From: Methylobacterium aquaticum
GTDB taxonomy: Bacteria > Pseudomonadota > Alphaproteobacteria > Rhizobiales > Beijerinckiaceae
Direction of reading: 5' to 3'
NCBI RefSeq assembly: GCF_016804325.1
Contig: NZ_CP043627.1
Span: 1,200,001 to 1,264,000, forward strand
DNA: 64,000 bases
Below are positions 19,024 through 27,628 of the stretch, one piece after another. Below the pieces are notes generated by a model. The model had not been told where the DNA came from. It made no database searches and worked only from the letters and a program-made list of their open reading frames with translations. The stretch's first letter is position 1. Every line of letters begins with the position of its first letter. The position numbers were made by a program, and so were the translations under genes.

Positions 19024-20930
19024 CGCGCCGCCCCGGTCTTGGCGGCCAGGTCCTTGTCGTACCACCAGGTCGTCGGAAAGCCCGAGGCGCCGTATTTCGG
19101 CAGCGTGGCCGGATGGGCGAAGCGGTTCCAGCGCAGGGTCCGCGACACCGGCGAGGACCATTGCGGCACGACGAAATCGTGGGCAAGCAGCACCCGGTCC
19201 AGGGCGCGGGTCGCCGCCACCAGCTCCTCGCGGTCGCCGGCATAGATCACCTTGTCGATCAGGGCATCGACGCCTGCATCCTTGATCCCTGCAAGGTTGC
19301 GCGAGCCCGGCCGGTCGGCGGCGGCCGAACCCCAGTAGTCGCGCTGCTCGTTGCCGGGCGAGAGCGATTCGGCCCAGGAACTGAGCGCCAGGGCGTCGAA
19401 GTCGAAGCTGCGGGCGAGGTTCTGGTACTGGGCCGGATCGACCACCCGCAACGACACCTTGAGGCCGATGCGCTCGAGCGCCGCGCGATAGGGCAGCACC
19501 ACCCGCTCGGCCGAGTTGTCGTAGCCCAGGAACTCGACCGTGAAGGGCTGGCCCGAAGCCTTCTCGACCAGCTGGTTGCCGCGGATCTCGTAGCCCGCTT
19601 CCTGGAACAGGCGCACCGCCTCCCGGAGGTTGGCGCGCACCGCCTCAGGCGAGCCGTTGACCGGGTTCCTGTAGGGCGTGGTGAAGACGGAAGCCGGGAC
19701 CTTGTCCTTCACGCTCTCCAGGATCGCCTTCTCGCGCCCCTCGGGCAGGCCGGACGAGGCCAGCTCGGTGCCGAAGAAGTACGAATCGACCCGCTTGTAG
19801 AGCCCGTAGAACAGGGTGCGGTTCATCTCCTCGAAGTCGAAGGCGAGGTTGAAGGCCCGGCGCACCCGCGCGTCGGTGAACTTCTTGCGCCGCAGGTTGA
19901 GGGTGAAGGCCTGCATCATGCCCATGCCGGCCTGCGGGAACTCCTCCTTGACGATCCGGCCCTCGCGCACGGCCGGAAAGCCGTCATAGGCGGTCGCCCA
20001 GTTGCGGGCGATGTTCTCGGTGCGCCAGTCGAACTGGTCGGCCTTGAACGCCTCGATCATCACCGTCGCATCGCGAAAATACTCGGCGCGCTGGGTGTCG
20101 AAGTTGTTCGTCCCCCGGTTCACCGGAAGGTCGCGGCCCCAGTAATCCGGCACCCGCTCGTAGGTGGCGGAGCGGCCGGCATCGAAGCGGGCAAGCCGAT
20201 AGGGCCCGGAGCCGAGCGGGATCTCCAGCGTCGTCTCGGTCGGGTTGCGGGTCTTGCCGCTCGCGTCCTTGCCCTGCCACCAGTGCTTGGGCAGCACCGG
20301 CAGCTGGCCGACGATCTGCGGCAATTCGCGGTTGCCCTTCTCCGAGAAGGTGAAGGTCACCTCGTGCGGGCCGGTCGCCTCGGCCTTGGTCACGTTGTGG
20401 TAGTAGGCGGCGTATTGCGGGCTGTTCTCCTTCAGCACGTCGAACGAGAACACCACGTCCTCCGCCGTCACCGGCTTGCCGTCGTGCCAGCGCGCCTGCG
20501 GCCGCAGGCGGTAGACGACGCTGCCGAGATCCTCGGCCGGCTTCACGCCGTCGGCGATCAGGCCGTAATAGGTCGAGGCCTCGTCCTGCGCCTGGGCCAG
20601 CAGGGTGTCGTAGATCAGCGGGATCTGGCTCTCGAGGTCGCCCTTCACCCCGGCGACGATCATGTTGAAATTGTCGAACGACCCTTGCGAGCCGAACCGC
20701 ACCAGCCCGCCCTTCGGCGCGTCGGGGTTCGCGTAGTCGAAATGCGTGAAGCCCGCCGGGTATTTCGGCTCGCCCAGCAGCGACAGGCCGTGGCGCCACC
20801 CGTCTCCGGCGGTGGTGCCGGCCGCAGGCGCTCCCTGCGCGTGTGCGCGGTCCCCGTGAGCCCCGGCCGGGAGGGCGGCGAGGCCGAGGAGGGCGAGGGC
20901 GGAGCGGCGAGTGAAGGGGCGTGCGATCAC
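19020..20930 (-). CDS. yejA: Extracellular solute-binding protein, peptide/microcin C type (YejA-like), first copy
   Basis: Periplasmic binding protein of 636 residues, SBP family 5, first gene of the unit. It has a signal peptide with a twin-Arg-like start (RPFTRRSALALLGLAALPAG), then LSLLGEPKYPAGFTHFDYANPDAPKGG, RWHDGKPVTAEDVVFSFDVLK, and [35 protein letters not shown]. The start codon is GTG 20930 with GGAGG upstream. An intrinsic terminator belonging to the cytochrome c gene lies just before it. Binding of oligopeptides or peptide-nucleotide compounds is known for the family; the ligand here is not known. Confidence 0.92.
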   Translation of the reverse strand: MIARPFTRRSALALLGLAALPAGAHGDRAHAQGAPAAGTTAGDGWRHGLSLLGEPKYPAGFTHFDYANPDAPKGGLVRFGSQGSFDNFNMIVAGVKGDLESQIPLIYDTLLAQAQDEASTYYGLIADGVKPAEDLGSVVYRLRPQARWHDGKPVTAEDVVFSFDVLKENSPQYAAYYHNVTKAEATGPHEVTFTFSEKGNRELPQIVGQLPVLPKHWWQGKDASGKTRNPTETTLEIPLGSGPYRLARFDAGRSATYERVPDYWGRDLPVNRGTNNFDTQRAEYFRDATVMIEAFKADQFDWRTENIARNWATAYDGFPAVREGRIVKEEFPQAGMGMMQAFTLNLRRKKFTDARVRRAFNLAFDFEEMNRTLFYGLYKRVDSYFFGTELASSGLPEGREKAILESVKDKVPASVFTTPYRNPVNGSPEAVRANLREAVRLFQEAGYEIRGNQLVEKASGQPFTVEFLGYDNSAERVVLPYRAALERIGLKVSLRVVDPAQYQNLARSFDFDALALSSWAESLSPGNEQRDYWGSAAADRPGSRNLAGIKDAGVDALIDKVIYAGDREELVAATRALDRVLLAHDFVVPQWSSPVSRTLRWNRFAHPATLPKYGASGFPTTWWYDKDLAAKTGAAR

Positions 20931-21028
20931 GCGGGGCGATCCTCCGGTGGCGACAGGTCTCCCCCCGTTCTAGGTCGCGGGGTGCGGCTCCGCCAACCCG
21001 GGCGCGTCGGCGCAGGGGGCCCGCACGC

Positions 21029-21058
21029 AAAAAGGCCGGGCTCTCGCCCGGCCTTTTC
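21029..21058 (-). terminator. Intrinsic terminator after the cytochrome c gene
   Basis: AAAAAGGCCGGGC, then a short TCTC loop, then GCCCGGCCTTTT. This is a strong GC stem flanked by A and T runs, so it can work on both strands. It lies downstream of the cytochrome c gene and upstream of yejA, both on the minus strand. Confidence 0.9.
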
Positions 21059-21083
21059 GGTCACGTGGTGATCGCGACGCCGC

Positions 21084-21623
21084 TCAGGGCTTCGGGAAGT
21101 CGACCGGCTTGTCGGACAGGGTGCGCAGATAGGCCAGGATGTCGGCTCGCTCGGCGCCCGAGGGCACGCCCGCGAAGGCCATGATGGTGCCCTGCACGAA
21201 GGCCTTCGGCCCGTGGATGAAGTGATCCAGGTCCTCGTAGGTCCAGTTGCCGCCCTTGGCCTTCATCGCGGCCGAGTAGTTGAAGCCCTCGTGGCTGCCC
21301 TTCGGGCGCTCGACGATGCCATAGAGGTCCGGGCCGACCTTGTTCGGGCCGCCCTTCTCGAAGCTGTGGCAAGCCATGCACTTCTTGGCGGCGGCCTGGC
21401 CCTTGGCGGCGTCGGCGCTGGCGAGGCGCACCGGCAGGGGCTCCTCCTTGGCGGCGGCGGGCGCCGCGGCGCCGGCGTTCTCCTCTGCGGCCGGCAGCGC
21501 GTAGCCGCGATCACCCGCCGGCTTCGGCTTGTAGATCAGCTCGGCCAGGAACCCCGTCCCCATCGCGAGGAGCAGGGCGCCGAGCACTGCGCCGGCGATC
21601 TTGTTAAGCTCGAAGGAATCCAT
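21084..21623 (-). CDS. Membrane-anchored c-type cytochrome (CycM/cytochrome c552-like)
   Basis: Cytochrome of 179 residues. A non-cleaved N-terminal helix (AGAVLGALLLAMGTGFLAELI, about residues 10-30) anchors it in the inner membrane. An Ala/Pro-rich spacer leads to a class I cytochrome c domain with the heme motif CMACH, the segment GGPNKVGPDLYGIVERPKG, and a likely axial Met in GTIMAFAGV. Related CycM proteins carry electrons from the bc1 complex to the aa3 oxidase. The start MDSFELNK was chosen because a longer frame adds only improbable sequence. An intrinsic terminator follows. It is divergent from kdsB. Confidence 0.92.
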   Translation of the reverse strand: MDSFELNKIAGAVLGALLLAMGTGFLAELIYKPKPAGDRGYALPAAEENAGAAAPAAAKEEPLPVRLASADAAKGQAAAKKCMACHSFEKGGPNKVGPDLYGIVERPKGSHEGFNYSAAMKAKGGNWTYEDLDHFIHGPKAFVQGTIMAFAGVPSGAERADILAYLRTLSDKPVDFPKP

Positions 21624-21933
21624 GTGTCGGCAGCTCCGATGCTCCGGTGAGCAGGGGCGGTTCGAGAAGCGGCCCGTCCCCACGCCGCTCTGAAGGTCCG
21701 CCGGTGCTTAGCCGTTCTGCGACACCGTTGACAATGGCTCTAAACATCATCGGATCGTCGCAGAGCGCCAGCGTGTGGACAGTGCCACGGTGCCGGGCCA
21801 GGCTGCGCCCGCCGGCCCCCGCCATGACAAGCCCCGCCGGCGCTGCTAAGAGCCGCGGCTTGCCGCACGACCCGTCATCCTCGAAGACCACATCCCGCCC
21901 GGCCTCGAATCCTCCGCCCAGAATCATCCGCCC
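21624..21933. other. Divergent intergenic region between cytochrome c and kdsB
   Basis: About 310 bases with no gene that I can support. A TTGACA hexamer occurs at 21728-21733 on the plus strand, but no good -10 box stands at the right distance, so promoters here remain unassigned. Confidence 0.35.
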
Positions 21934-22677
21934 ATGTCCGATCCGCTCGTCCTGATCCCCGCCCGCCTCGCGGCGACCCGCCTGCCCGAGAAGCCGCTGG
22001 CCGACATCGCCGGCGCGCCGATGATCGTGCATGTCTGGCGCCGGGCGATCGAGGCCGGAATCGGGCCGGTGGTGGTCTGCACCGACACCGCCGAGATCGT
22101 GCAGGCGGTGGAAGCCGTGGGCGGCCTCGCGGTGATGACCCGGCCCGACCACCCGTCCGGCTCCGACCGCCTGGCCGAGGCCCTGGAGGTGATCGACCCG
22201 GAGGGGCGCCACGACGTGGTGGTGAACGTGCAGGGCGACCTGCCGACCATCGATCCGGCGGCGATCGCCGCCGCGGTCGCGCCGCTCGCCGACCGGGCGG
22301 TCGACATCGCGACGCTCTGCGCCGTCATCACACGGCCGGAAGAGCGGACGGAGCCCAGCGTCGTCAAGCTGATCGGCTCCCAGATCGCCCCCGGACGGCT
22401 GCGGGCGCTCTATTTCACCCGCGCCACCGCGCCCTACGGCGACGGCCCGCTCCTGCACCATATCGGCCTCTACGCCTATCGCCGCCGGGCGCTCGAGCGC
22501 TTCGTGTCGCTGCCGCCGAGCCCGCTGGAGCTGCGCGAGAAGCTGGAGCAGCTCCGCGCGCTGGAAGCCGGCATGCGGATCGACGCCGTGGTGGTCGACG
22601 ACGTGCCGCTCGGCGTCGACACGCCGCACGACCTCGACCGCGCCCGGGCCATCCTGGCCGCCCGGCGCCTGAACTGA
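21934..22677 (+). CDS. kdsB: 3-deoxy-manno-octulosonate cytidylyltransferase KdsB
   Basis: Enzyme of 247 residues that activates Kdo with CTP to make CMP-Kdo for the lipopolysaccharide inner core. Family landmarks are [20 protein letters not shown] at the N-terminus, the sugar-nucleotide motif [26 protein letters not shown], and the C-terminal [24 protein letters not shown] with [10 protein letters not shown]. Length is normal. The pheA gene follows after 22 bases on the same strand, so the two may be cotranscribed. Confidence 0.96.
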   Translation: MSDPLVLIPARLAATRLPEKPLADIAGAPMIVHVWRRAIEAGIGPVVVCTDTAEIVQAVEAVGGLAVMTRPDHPSGSDRLAEALEVIDPEGRHDVVVNVQGDLPTIDPAAIAAAVAPLADRAVDIATLCAVITRPEERTEPSVVKLIGSQIAPGRLRALYFTRATAPYGDGPLLHHIGLYAYRRRALERFVSLPPSPLELREKLEQLRALEAGMRIDAVVVDDVPLGVDTPHDLDRARAILAARRLN

Positions 22678-22699
22678 TCCCCCCGAAAGTCTTTTCACG

Positions 22700-23553
22700 A
22701 TGAACCGAACGATCTCCTACCAGGGCGAGCCCGGCGCCAACTCGCACATCATCATCAACGAGGCCTATCCGGACTGGACGCCGCTGCCCTGCGCCACCTT
22801 CGAGGACGCGCTGACGGCGGTGCAGGACGGCGCGGCGGCCCTCGGCATGATCCCGATCGAGAACTCGATCGCCGGCCGCGTCGCCGACATCCACCACATG
22901 CTGCCGCCTCGGGGCTCCACATCATCGGCGAGCAGTTCCTGCCGATCCGCTTCCAGCTCATGGCCCTGCCGGGGGTGAAGCTCGAGGAGATCCGCACCGT
23001 CCACAGCCACGTCCACGCGCTCGGCCAGTGCCGCAAGATCATCCGGCGGCTGGGCCTCAAGGCGGTCGTGGCGCCCGACACCGCCGGCGCCGCCCGCCAG
23101 GTCGCCGAGGCCGGCGACCGCACCCGTGCCTCGCTCTCGCCGCGGCTCGCCGCCGAGATCTACGGCCTCGACATCCTGGCCGAGAACGTCGAGGACGAGG
23201 AGCACAACACCACCCGCTTCGTCGTGCTCTCCCGCGAGCCGGCGGTGCCGCCGGTGGGCAGCGGCCCGACGGTGACGAGCTTCATGTTCCGGGTCCGCAA
23301 CATCCCGGCCGCGCTCTACAAGGGGCTCGGGGGCTTTGCCACCAACGGCGTCAACATGACCAAGCTCGAGAGCTACATGGTCGAGGGCCAGTTCACCGCG
23401 ACCCAGTTCTACGCCGAGGTCGACGGCCACCCGGAGGAGCCGTCCCTGCGCCGGGCGCTCGACGAGCTGGCGTATTTCTCCAGCGCGTTCCGGATCATCG
23501 GCACGTACCCGGCCCATCCGTTCCGCGAGAGCGCGCGGCCGCCGGCGGAGTAA
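22700..23553 (+). pseudogene. pheA: Prephenate dehydratase, interrupted by a one-base frameshift
   Basis: Enzyme that turns prephenate into phenylpyruvate for phenylalanine synthesis, in the monofunctional form of about 285 residues. The first frame gives ISYQGEPGANSHIIINEAYP and GMIPIENSIAGRVADIHHMLP. Just after this, at about 22907, the frame breaks. The rest continues in another frame with GEQFLPIRFQLMALPGVKLEEI, NTTRFVVLSREP, and the ACT domain with ESYMVEGQFTATQFYAEVDGHP. Adding one G (CCG CGC TCG GGG) joins the two halves without loss. As this is normally a needed biosynthetic gene and both halves are well preserved, a sequence error is likelier than true decay. Confidence 0.88.
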
Positions 23554-23599
23554 GGCGAGCGGGGTCGGCTTCCGACACCCCTCGATCACACCCACAGGG

Positions 23600-23637
23600 T
23601 CATCCCGGGGCTCGCCGAAGGCGAGAACCCGGGATGA
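23600..23637. repeat. Hairpin repeat downstream of pheA (family E)
   Basis: TCATCCCGGG pairs with CCCGGGATGA, and inside it CTCGCC pairs with GGCGAG. It lies 47 bases after the pheA stop and may act as a terminator. A similar structure follows mtnA at 43791-43830. Confidence 0.6.
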
Positions 23638-23770
23638 CGCGGAGGGTGGCAGAACCGGGGTTTGAAGGACGCTCGCCCCTCAACACAACGACCCCTGTCC
23701 CTCACTCTTCCGATCCGGCGTCCTCTTCCCACCGAGCCGGATCCGTGGCTGTGCAGGCACCTGCATTGAT

Positions 23771-23793
23771 CATATACGGCATTGCCGTATATG
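23771..23793. promoter_or_regulatory. Palindromic operator of the toxin-antitoxin operon
   Basis: CATATACGGC and GCCGTATATG flank a three-base centre, forming a perfect inverted repeat that ends at the toxin start codons. It is more AT-rich than its surroundings. This position and shape fit an autoregulatory operator bound by the Xre-type antitoxin. Confidence 0.65.
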
Positions 23794-24176
23794 ATGCGCA
23801 TGCATGCGGTCTTGACCACGCCCACCTTCGAGGCGGACGCAGCGGAAGCCGGACTCGGCGACGACGAGATCCAGGCCATCTCGGGGCCTGGCTTGCGGAT
23901 AACCCGCGTGCCGGGGCCGTGATGGCGGGCACGGGCGGAGCCCGCAAGGTCCGGTTCGCCGGGAAGAGCAAAGGAAAGCGCGGCGGCTATCGCACGATCC
24001 ACTATTACGGCGGCGACGATGTTCCCCTGTTCCTCCTGGCCCTCATCGACAAAGGTGATCGCGAGAACCTGAGCAAGGCGGAGCGGAACGCCCTTGCAGC
24101 TGAGCTTTCGTGCTTAGCGGACGACTACCGCGCGGGCGTGGCGGCGAGGCTGGCGACGTTGAAACGGAGGATCTGA
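23794..24176 (+). pseudogene. RelE/HigB-like toxin, interrupted by a one-base frameshift
   Basis: Probable type II toxin of the RelE superfamily, an mRNA-cutting ribosome-dependent nuclease in known members. The first frame reads MHAVLTTPTFEADAAEAGLGDDEIQAI and then breaks at a GGGG run near 23883. Adding one G gives AWLADNPRAGAVMAGTGGARKVRF, then GKRGGYRTIHYY and VPLFLLALIDKGDRENLSKAERN, the classic RelE core and C-terminus, to the stop at 24174-24176. Starts at 23791, 23794 and 23800 are all in frame. The antitoxin gene overlaps the stop (TGATG). If the deletion is real, the toxin is dead; a sequence error is more likely. Confidence 0.8.
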
Positions 24177-24472
24177 TGACGAAGCTCGGCGAACGTCTCC
24201 TCAAGAGCGCCCAGGAAGCGAGAGCGATCACCCGCGGCGAGATGGAGCCGGTCCGGATTTTCACGCCTCCGTCCGTCGACGTGGCGGGTATCCGCAAGAA
24301 GACAGGCCTTTCGCAAGAGAGGTTCGCGCAGCGCTTCGGCTTCTCGCCGGCCGCCATTCGCGACTGGGAGCAACAGCGCCGCAATCCGGACGCTGCGGCT
24401 CGCACGCTCCTGATCGTCATCGACAAGGAGCCTGCCGCCGTCGAGCGGGCCCTGTCGAGCGTCGCCACGTAA
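24176..24472 (+). CDS. HigA/Xre-like antitoxin with helix-turn-helix domain
   Basis: Antitoxin of 98 residues. An N-terminal extension (KLGERLLKSAQEARAITRGE) is followed by a Cro/C1-type helix-turn-helix: VDVAGIRKKTGLSQERFAQRFGFSPAAIRDWEQQRRNPD. This arrangement, with the DNA-binding domain in the C-terminal half and toxin first in the operon, is typical of HigBA-like systems. The start ATG overlaps the toxin stop codon and is preceded by GGAGG. It should neutralise the toxin and repress the operon through the palindrome at 23771-23793. Confidence 0.88.
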   Translation: MTKLGERLLKSAQEARAITRGEMEPVRIFTPPSVDVAGIRKKTGLSQERFAQRFGFSPAAIRDWEQQRRNPDAAARTLLIVIDKEPAAVERALSSVAT

Positions 24473-24554
24473 GCGGCCCGTGGCGATGGACGCGCGGAGC
24501 ATCGGAGCGGGTATTCGCGGCCGGTCTTGAACCGATCCGAGTCGTGTGAAAAGT

Positions 24555-25283
24555 TCAGAACAACGATCCCTGCGCCTCGCTCCTCCGCTCCGGCGGCTTC
24601 GGCGTCACCGGCCCATCCTCGTCCGGCCGCAGCAGCCCCGCCTCGTCGTTGCGCACGTCGTTCACCCGCCGGCTCGCGGGCGCCAGATCCAGCCACTCCT
24701 CCGGCGCCGGGCGGCACAGGGCGGCCGCCCGCCCGGCATCGACGTCGCGCATGTCGAGCCAGGCATCGACCCCCTCCGGCGACAGGATCGCCGGCATGCG
24801 CTCGTGGATGCCGGCCAAGAGCCCGTTGGCGCCGCAGGTGACGATCGCCGCGGTGTCGATCTCCGAGCCGTCGCGGCTGCTCCAGGTCTCCCACAGGCCG
24901 GCCAGCGCCATCGGCCGGCCGTCGGCGCGGCGGATCGCGTAGGGCGCCTGCCCCCGGGGGCCGCCGCGGCGCCACTCGTAGAAGCCGTCCGCCAGGAAGA
25001 TGCAGCGCCGGTAGCGCAGGGCGTTGCGAAAGCTCGGCTTCTCGGACGCGGTCTCGATCCGGGCGTTGATGACGAGGGGGAAATCGTCCGGGTCCTTGAC
25101 CCAGGCCGGCAGGAACCCCCAGCGCATCAGCACGAAGCGCCGCCGCCCGTGCTCGGAGGTCGCCACCGCCACCGGCTGTGTCGGCGCCACGTTGTGGCGA
25201 GCCGGGAAGTTCGGCTGCTCGGCGTAACCATAGGCCTCGCGGAACGTCTCGGGCGAGGAGGTGACGAAGAAGCGGCCGCACAT
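24555..25283 (-). CDS. SOS response-associated peptidase (SRAP/YedK/HMCES family)
   Basis: Protein of 242 residues that in known members forms a covalent link to abasic sites in single-stranded DNA and shields them. All key residues are visible: the catalytic Cys2 in MCGRFF, the Asn in ARHNVAPTQPV, the Glu in ADGFYEWRR and the His in GIHERMPAIL. The family has a tight length range and this copy fits. It precedes no lesion-repair gene; its neighbour on the same strand upstream is a CorA transporter gene, 12 bases away, so the two could share a transcript. Confidence 0.94.
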   Translation of the reverse strand: MCGRFFVTSSPETFREAYGYAEQPNFPARHNVAPTQPVAVATSEHGRRRFVLMRWGFLPAWVKDPDDFPLVINARIETASEKPSFRNALRYRRCIFLADGFYEWRRGGPRGQAPYAIRRADGRPMALAGLWETWSSRDGSEIDTAAIVTCGANGLLAGIHERMPAILSPEGVDAWLDMRDVDAGRAAALCRPAPEEWLDLAPASRRVNDVRNDEAGLLRPDEDGPVTPKPPERRSEAQGSLF

Positions 25284-25295
25284 GCCCCTGCCCCC

Positions 25296-26291
25296 CTACA
25301 GCCAGCGCTTCCAGCGGAAGAAGGCGTAGGGCAGGATCGCCGCCACCACCATCATCACCACCGCCATCGGGTAGCCGAAGCCCCAGTCGAGCTCCGGCAT
25401 CACCTTGAAGTTCATGCCGTACATCGAGGCGATCAGGGTCGGCGGCATGAACACCACCGCCATGACCGAGAACAGCTTGATGATGTTGTTCTGCTCGAGG
25501 TTGACGAGGCCGAGTGTGGCATCGAGCAGGAACTGGATCTTGCCCGACAGGAAGCTCGCATGCTCCTCGAGCGACTGAAGGTCGCGCAGGGTCGAGCGGA
25601 CTTCCTCGCGGACCTCGCGCGGGGCCTTGCTGGCCCGGTAGCTCGCCGAGAGCGAGAGCAGGATGCGCTCGACCGAGACCAGGCTCTCGCGCTGCTGCGA
25701 CAGCAGCTCGTTGTGGCGCCCGAGCGCCCGCAGGGTGTCCTGCAGCTCCGCGTTGCGGGCGCTCGGATCGGAATGCTCGGCAAAGATGCGGCGCGAGAGC
25801 CGGTCGATGCGCTCGCCCTGGAGCTGGAGCACGTCGGCGGCGCGGTCGATGATGGTCTCGATCAGGCCGGCCAGGATCGCCTCGCCGGCCAGCATCACCC
25901 CGGCCGGCCGCGCCGCCCGGTGGACGAACATCCGGAATGCCTGCGGATCGTCGTAGCGCACCGTGGCGAGCTTGTTGTCGCGCAGGATGAAGGTGACGCC
26001 GGTGAGCATGGCGTCGTCGGTATCGACCCGGCACAGCAGCCGCCCGGTCATGTAGCGGGCGCCGTTCTCGACGTAGAGGAGTTCCGAGGGCTCGATATCC
26101 TGCATCTCCTCCCGGGTCGGGATCGAGATGCCGAGGAACGCCTCGACCTTGTTGTCTTCCTGGCGGGTCGGCTCGATCAGGTCGATCCAGAGCGCGTCGG
26201 GCGGGATCGGCTCGGACATTTCGAGCAGGCGCCGCTCGAGGAGCGGCTGACCGGTGCTGGCGCAGGCATTCGGCTGATGGACGAAGATCAA
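25296..26291 (-). CDS. corA: CorA family magnesium (or cobalt/nickel) transporter
   Basis: Inner-membrane divalent cation channel of 331 residues, working as a pentamer. A large soluble N-terminal domain includes PPDALWIDLIEPTRQEDNKVE, and a long helical stalk follows. Two C-terminal transmembrane helices carry the signature YGMNF at the pore entrance (about residues 290-294) and the basic end FFRWKRWL. The frame opens with TTG 26291, which gives a usual first strand (IFVHQPN). ATG 26219 is an alternative that would shorten the first domain by 24 residues. Confidence 0.92.
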   Translation of the reverse strand: MIFVHQPNACASTGQPLLERRLLEMSEPIPPDALWIDLIEPTRQEDNKVEAFLGISIPTREEMQDIEPSELLYVENGARYMTGRLLCRVDTDDAMLTGVTFILRDNKLATVRYDDPQAFRMFVHRAARPAGVMLAGEAILAGLIETIIDRAADVLQLQGERIDRLSRRIFAEHSDPSARNAELQDTLRALGRHNELLSQQRESLVSVERILLSLSASYRASKAPREVREEVRSTLRDLQSLEEHASFLSGKIQFLLDATLGLVNLEQNNIIKLFSVMAVVFMPPTLIASMYGMNFKVMPELDWGFGYPMAVVMMVVAAILPYAFFRWKRWL

Positions 26292-26421
26292 GGGACGGTC
26301 TCTGGCGAGGGCGGGAAAGGCCTTCTGGCCCGTCCGCTTGAAGGCTCCGTGACAGCTAGGTCATGGGCGCCCCGCTTGTCGATGACGCCCGGTCCACAGC
26401 CGTCCGGTGTTTCGCGTGGCG

Positions 26422-26922
26422 TCAGGGCGCGGCGGCTGGCGCGGCCTCGGTCTCGCCGGCCGGCGGCTGGCAGACGTCGATCCATTCGGCCCCGGTCAGC
26501 GCCGCCATCCGCTCGGGGCTCACCCGCACGGCGCTGTTGGGGGAGCCGGCGGCCGGCACCACCTCGTCGAAGGCCTTCAGGCTGACGTCGCAATAGACCG
26601 GCAGCGGCGTGGCGAGGCCGAACGGGCAGACGCCGCCGACGGGATGGCCGGTGATCGCCTCGACCTCGTCGGGCCCGAGCATCCGGGGCTTGACCCCGAA
26701 GGCGGCCTTGGCCTTGCGGTTGTCGAGGCGGGCATCGCCGCGCGCCACCAGCAGGACCACGCTCTCGCCGAGGCGCAACGACAGGGTCTTGGCGATGCGG
26801 GCCGGCTCGACGCCGTGGGCCGCCGCCGCAAGCGCCACGGTGGCAGAACTGGCCTCGGTCTCCAGCACGGCGAGGTCGGGCGCGCGGGCGGCGAGATCCG
26901 CCTTGACGGACGCGAGGCTCAT
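26422..26922 (-). CDS. YbaK/EbsC-type aminoacyl-tRNA deacylase domain protein
   Basis: Single-domain protein of 166 residues of the YbaK/ProX editing family, which hydrolyses mischarged aminoacyl-tRNA such as Cys-tRNA(Pro) or Ala-tRNA(Pro). It shows ATVALAAAAHGVEPARIAKTLSL, then VVLLVARGDARLDNRKAKAAFG with the conserved Lys, and GHPVGGVCPFGLATPLPVYCD, the family signature around GGVCPFG. The start MSLASVKADL gives normal length. It stands alone on this strand, and the exact editing target cannot be read from sequence. Confidence 0.9.
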   Translation of the reverse strand: MSLASVKADLAARAPDLAVLETEASSATVALAAAAHGVEPARIAKTLSLRLGESVVLLVARGDARLDNRKAKAAFGVKPRMLGPDEVEAITGHPVGGVCPFGLATPLPVYCDVSLKAFDEVVPAAGSPNSAVRVSPERMAALTGAEWIDVCQPPAGETEAAPAAAP

Positions 26923-27066
26923 CGGCGGGCGGTCCCGCTCAGACGGACGGAAGCGGTCACGGACAGGGCCTCTGGGTTGGCGACGGAAGTCGATCCGCCT
27001 CCCCTCGCCCGTCGGGGCAGCGGGCGCAAGCCCCTTGCGGGAACCCGCGCCTGCGAAAGGCACGAA

Positions 27067-27104
27067 GCGCGTGCCGCTCCCCCGGACGGGAGAGCGGCAC
27101 GCGC
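27067..27104 (-). terminator. Hairpin downstream of the His-rich protein gene
   Basis: GCGCGTGCCGCTC pairs perfectly with GAGCGGCACGCGC around a 12-base loop. It lies 25 bases beyond the stop codon of the His-rich protein gene on the minus strand. No T run follows. Confidence 0.5.
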
Positions 27105-27128
27105 CGCACGGTCGGGCGACGCCGACGG

Positions 27129-27425
27129 TCAGTAGCGCGGGCCGCCCGTGGTGTTGCCGAGCTGCTGCTGGTAGCCCGGACGCGACGGGTTGCGGGCATT
27201 CGGATTGCCGGCGCGCATATGGTGACGGCGCATGTGGCGACGCATGTGGCGGTCGTGCCGCTTCATGCGGTGATAGTGGTGGTGGCGGCGCATGGCGACG
27301 TGCTCGACCGTCGACTCGGCGCCGGCGACGGCCGGGGCCGGGGCAGTGACGGCAGCCGAGGCCGGTGTCATGGCGAGACCGCCCAGCAGAACGCTCGCCG
27401 CCAGCGCCAGGGTCAGAGACTTCAT
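27129..27425 (-). CDS. Small secreted His/Arg-rich protein of unknown function
   Basis: Protein of 98 residues. A clear signal peptide (MKSLTLALAASVLLGGLAMTPASA) is followed by an Ala/Val-rich stretch. A very basic His/Arg/Met block comes next (MRRHHHYHRMKRHDRHMRRH and onward, about residues 45-70), then an Asn/Gly/Pro-rich tail ending TTGGPRY. Metal binding by the His block is plausible but not shown. I do not recognise a named family. The gene is alone and followed by a strong hairpin. Confidence 0.75.
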   Translation of the reverse strand: MKSLTLALAASVLLGGLAMTPASAAVTAPAPAVAGAESTVEHVAMRRHHHYHRMKRHDRHMRRHMRRHHMRAGNPNARNPSRPGYQQQLGNTTGGPRY

Positions 27426-27628
27426 CGCGGTATTCTCCAGCCGGTGGCCCTCGCGGCCAACCCGTGCGTCAATCGTCCGGCGTGCAACCGGTTCCCCAGC
27501 GGTACCGGAAATGACCGGGAAAACTTCCGCGTCGTCCCGTCCGGGCGGAATGGGTGGCCCGACCGGGGTCCCGCGGCCGGCCCATGCGGGGCTTGCGCGG
27601 TCCGGTCCGCTCCGCCATCCCGGCGCCC

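Noticed and set aside
24110..24175. Longer start for the antitoxin
   Set aside because: It would lie inside the toxin gene; the ATG at 24176 overlaps the toxin stop and has a good ribosome site.
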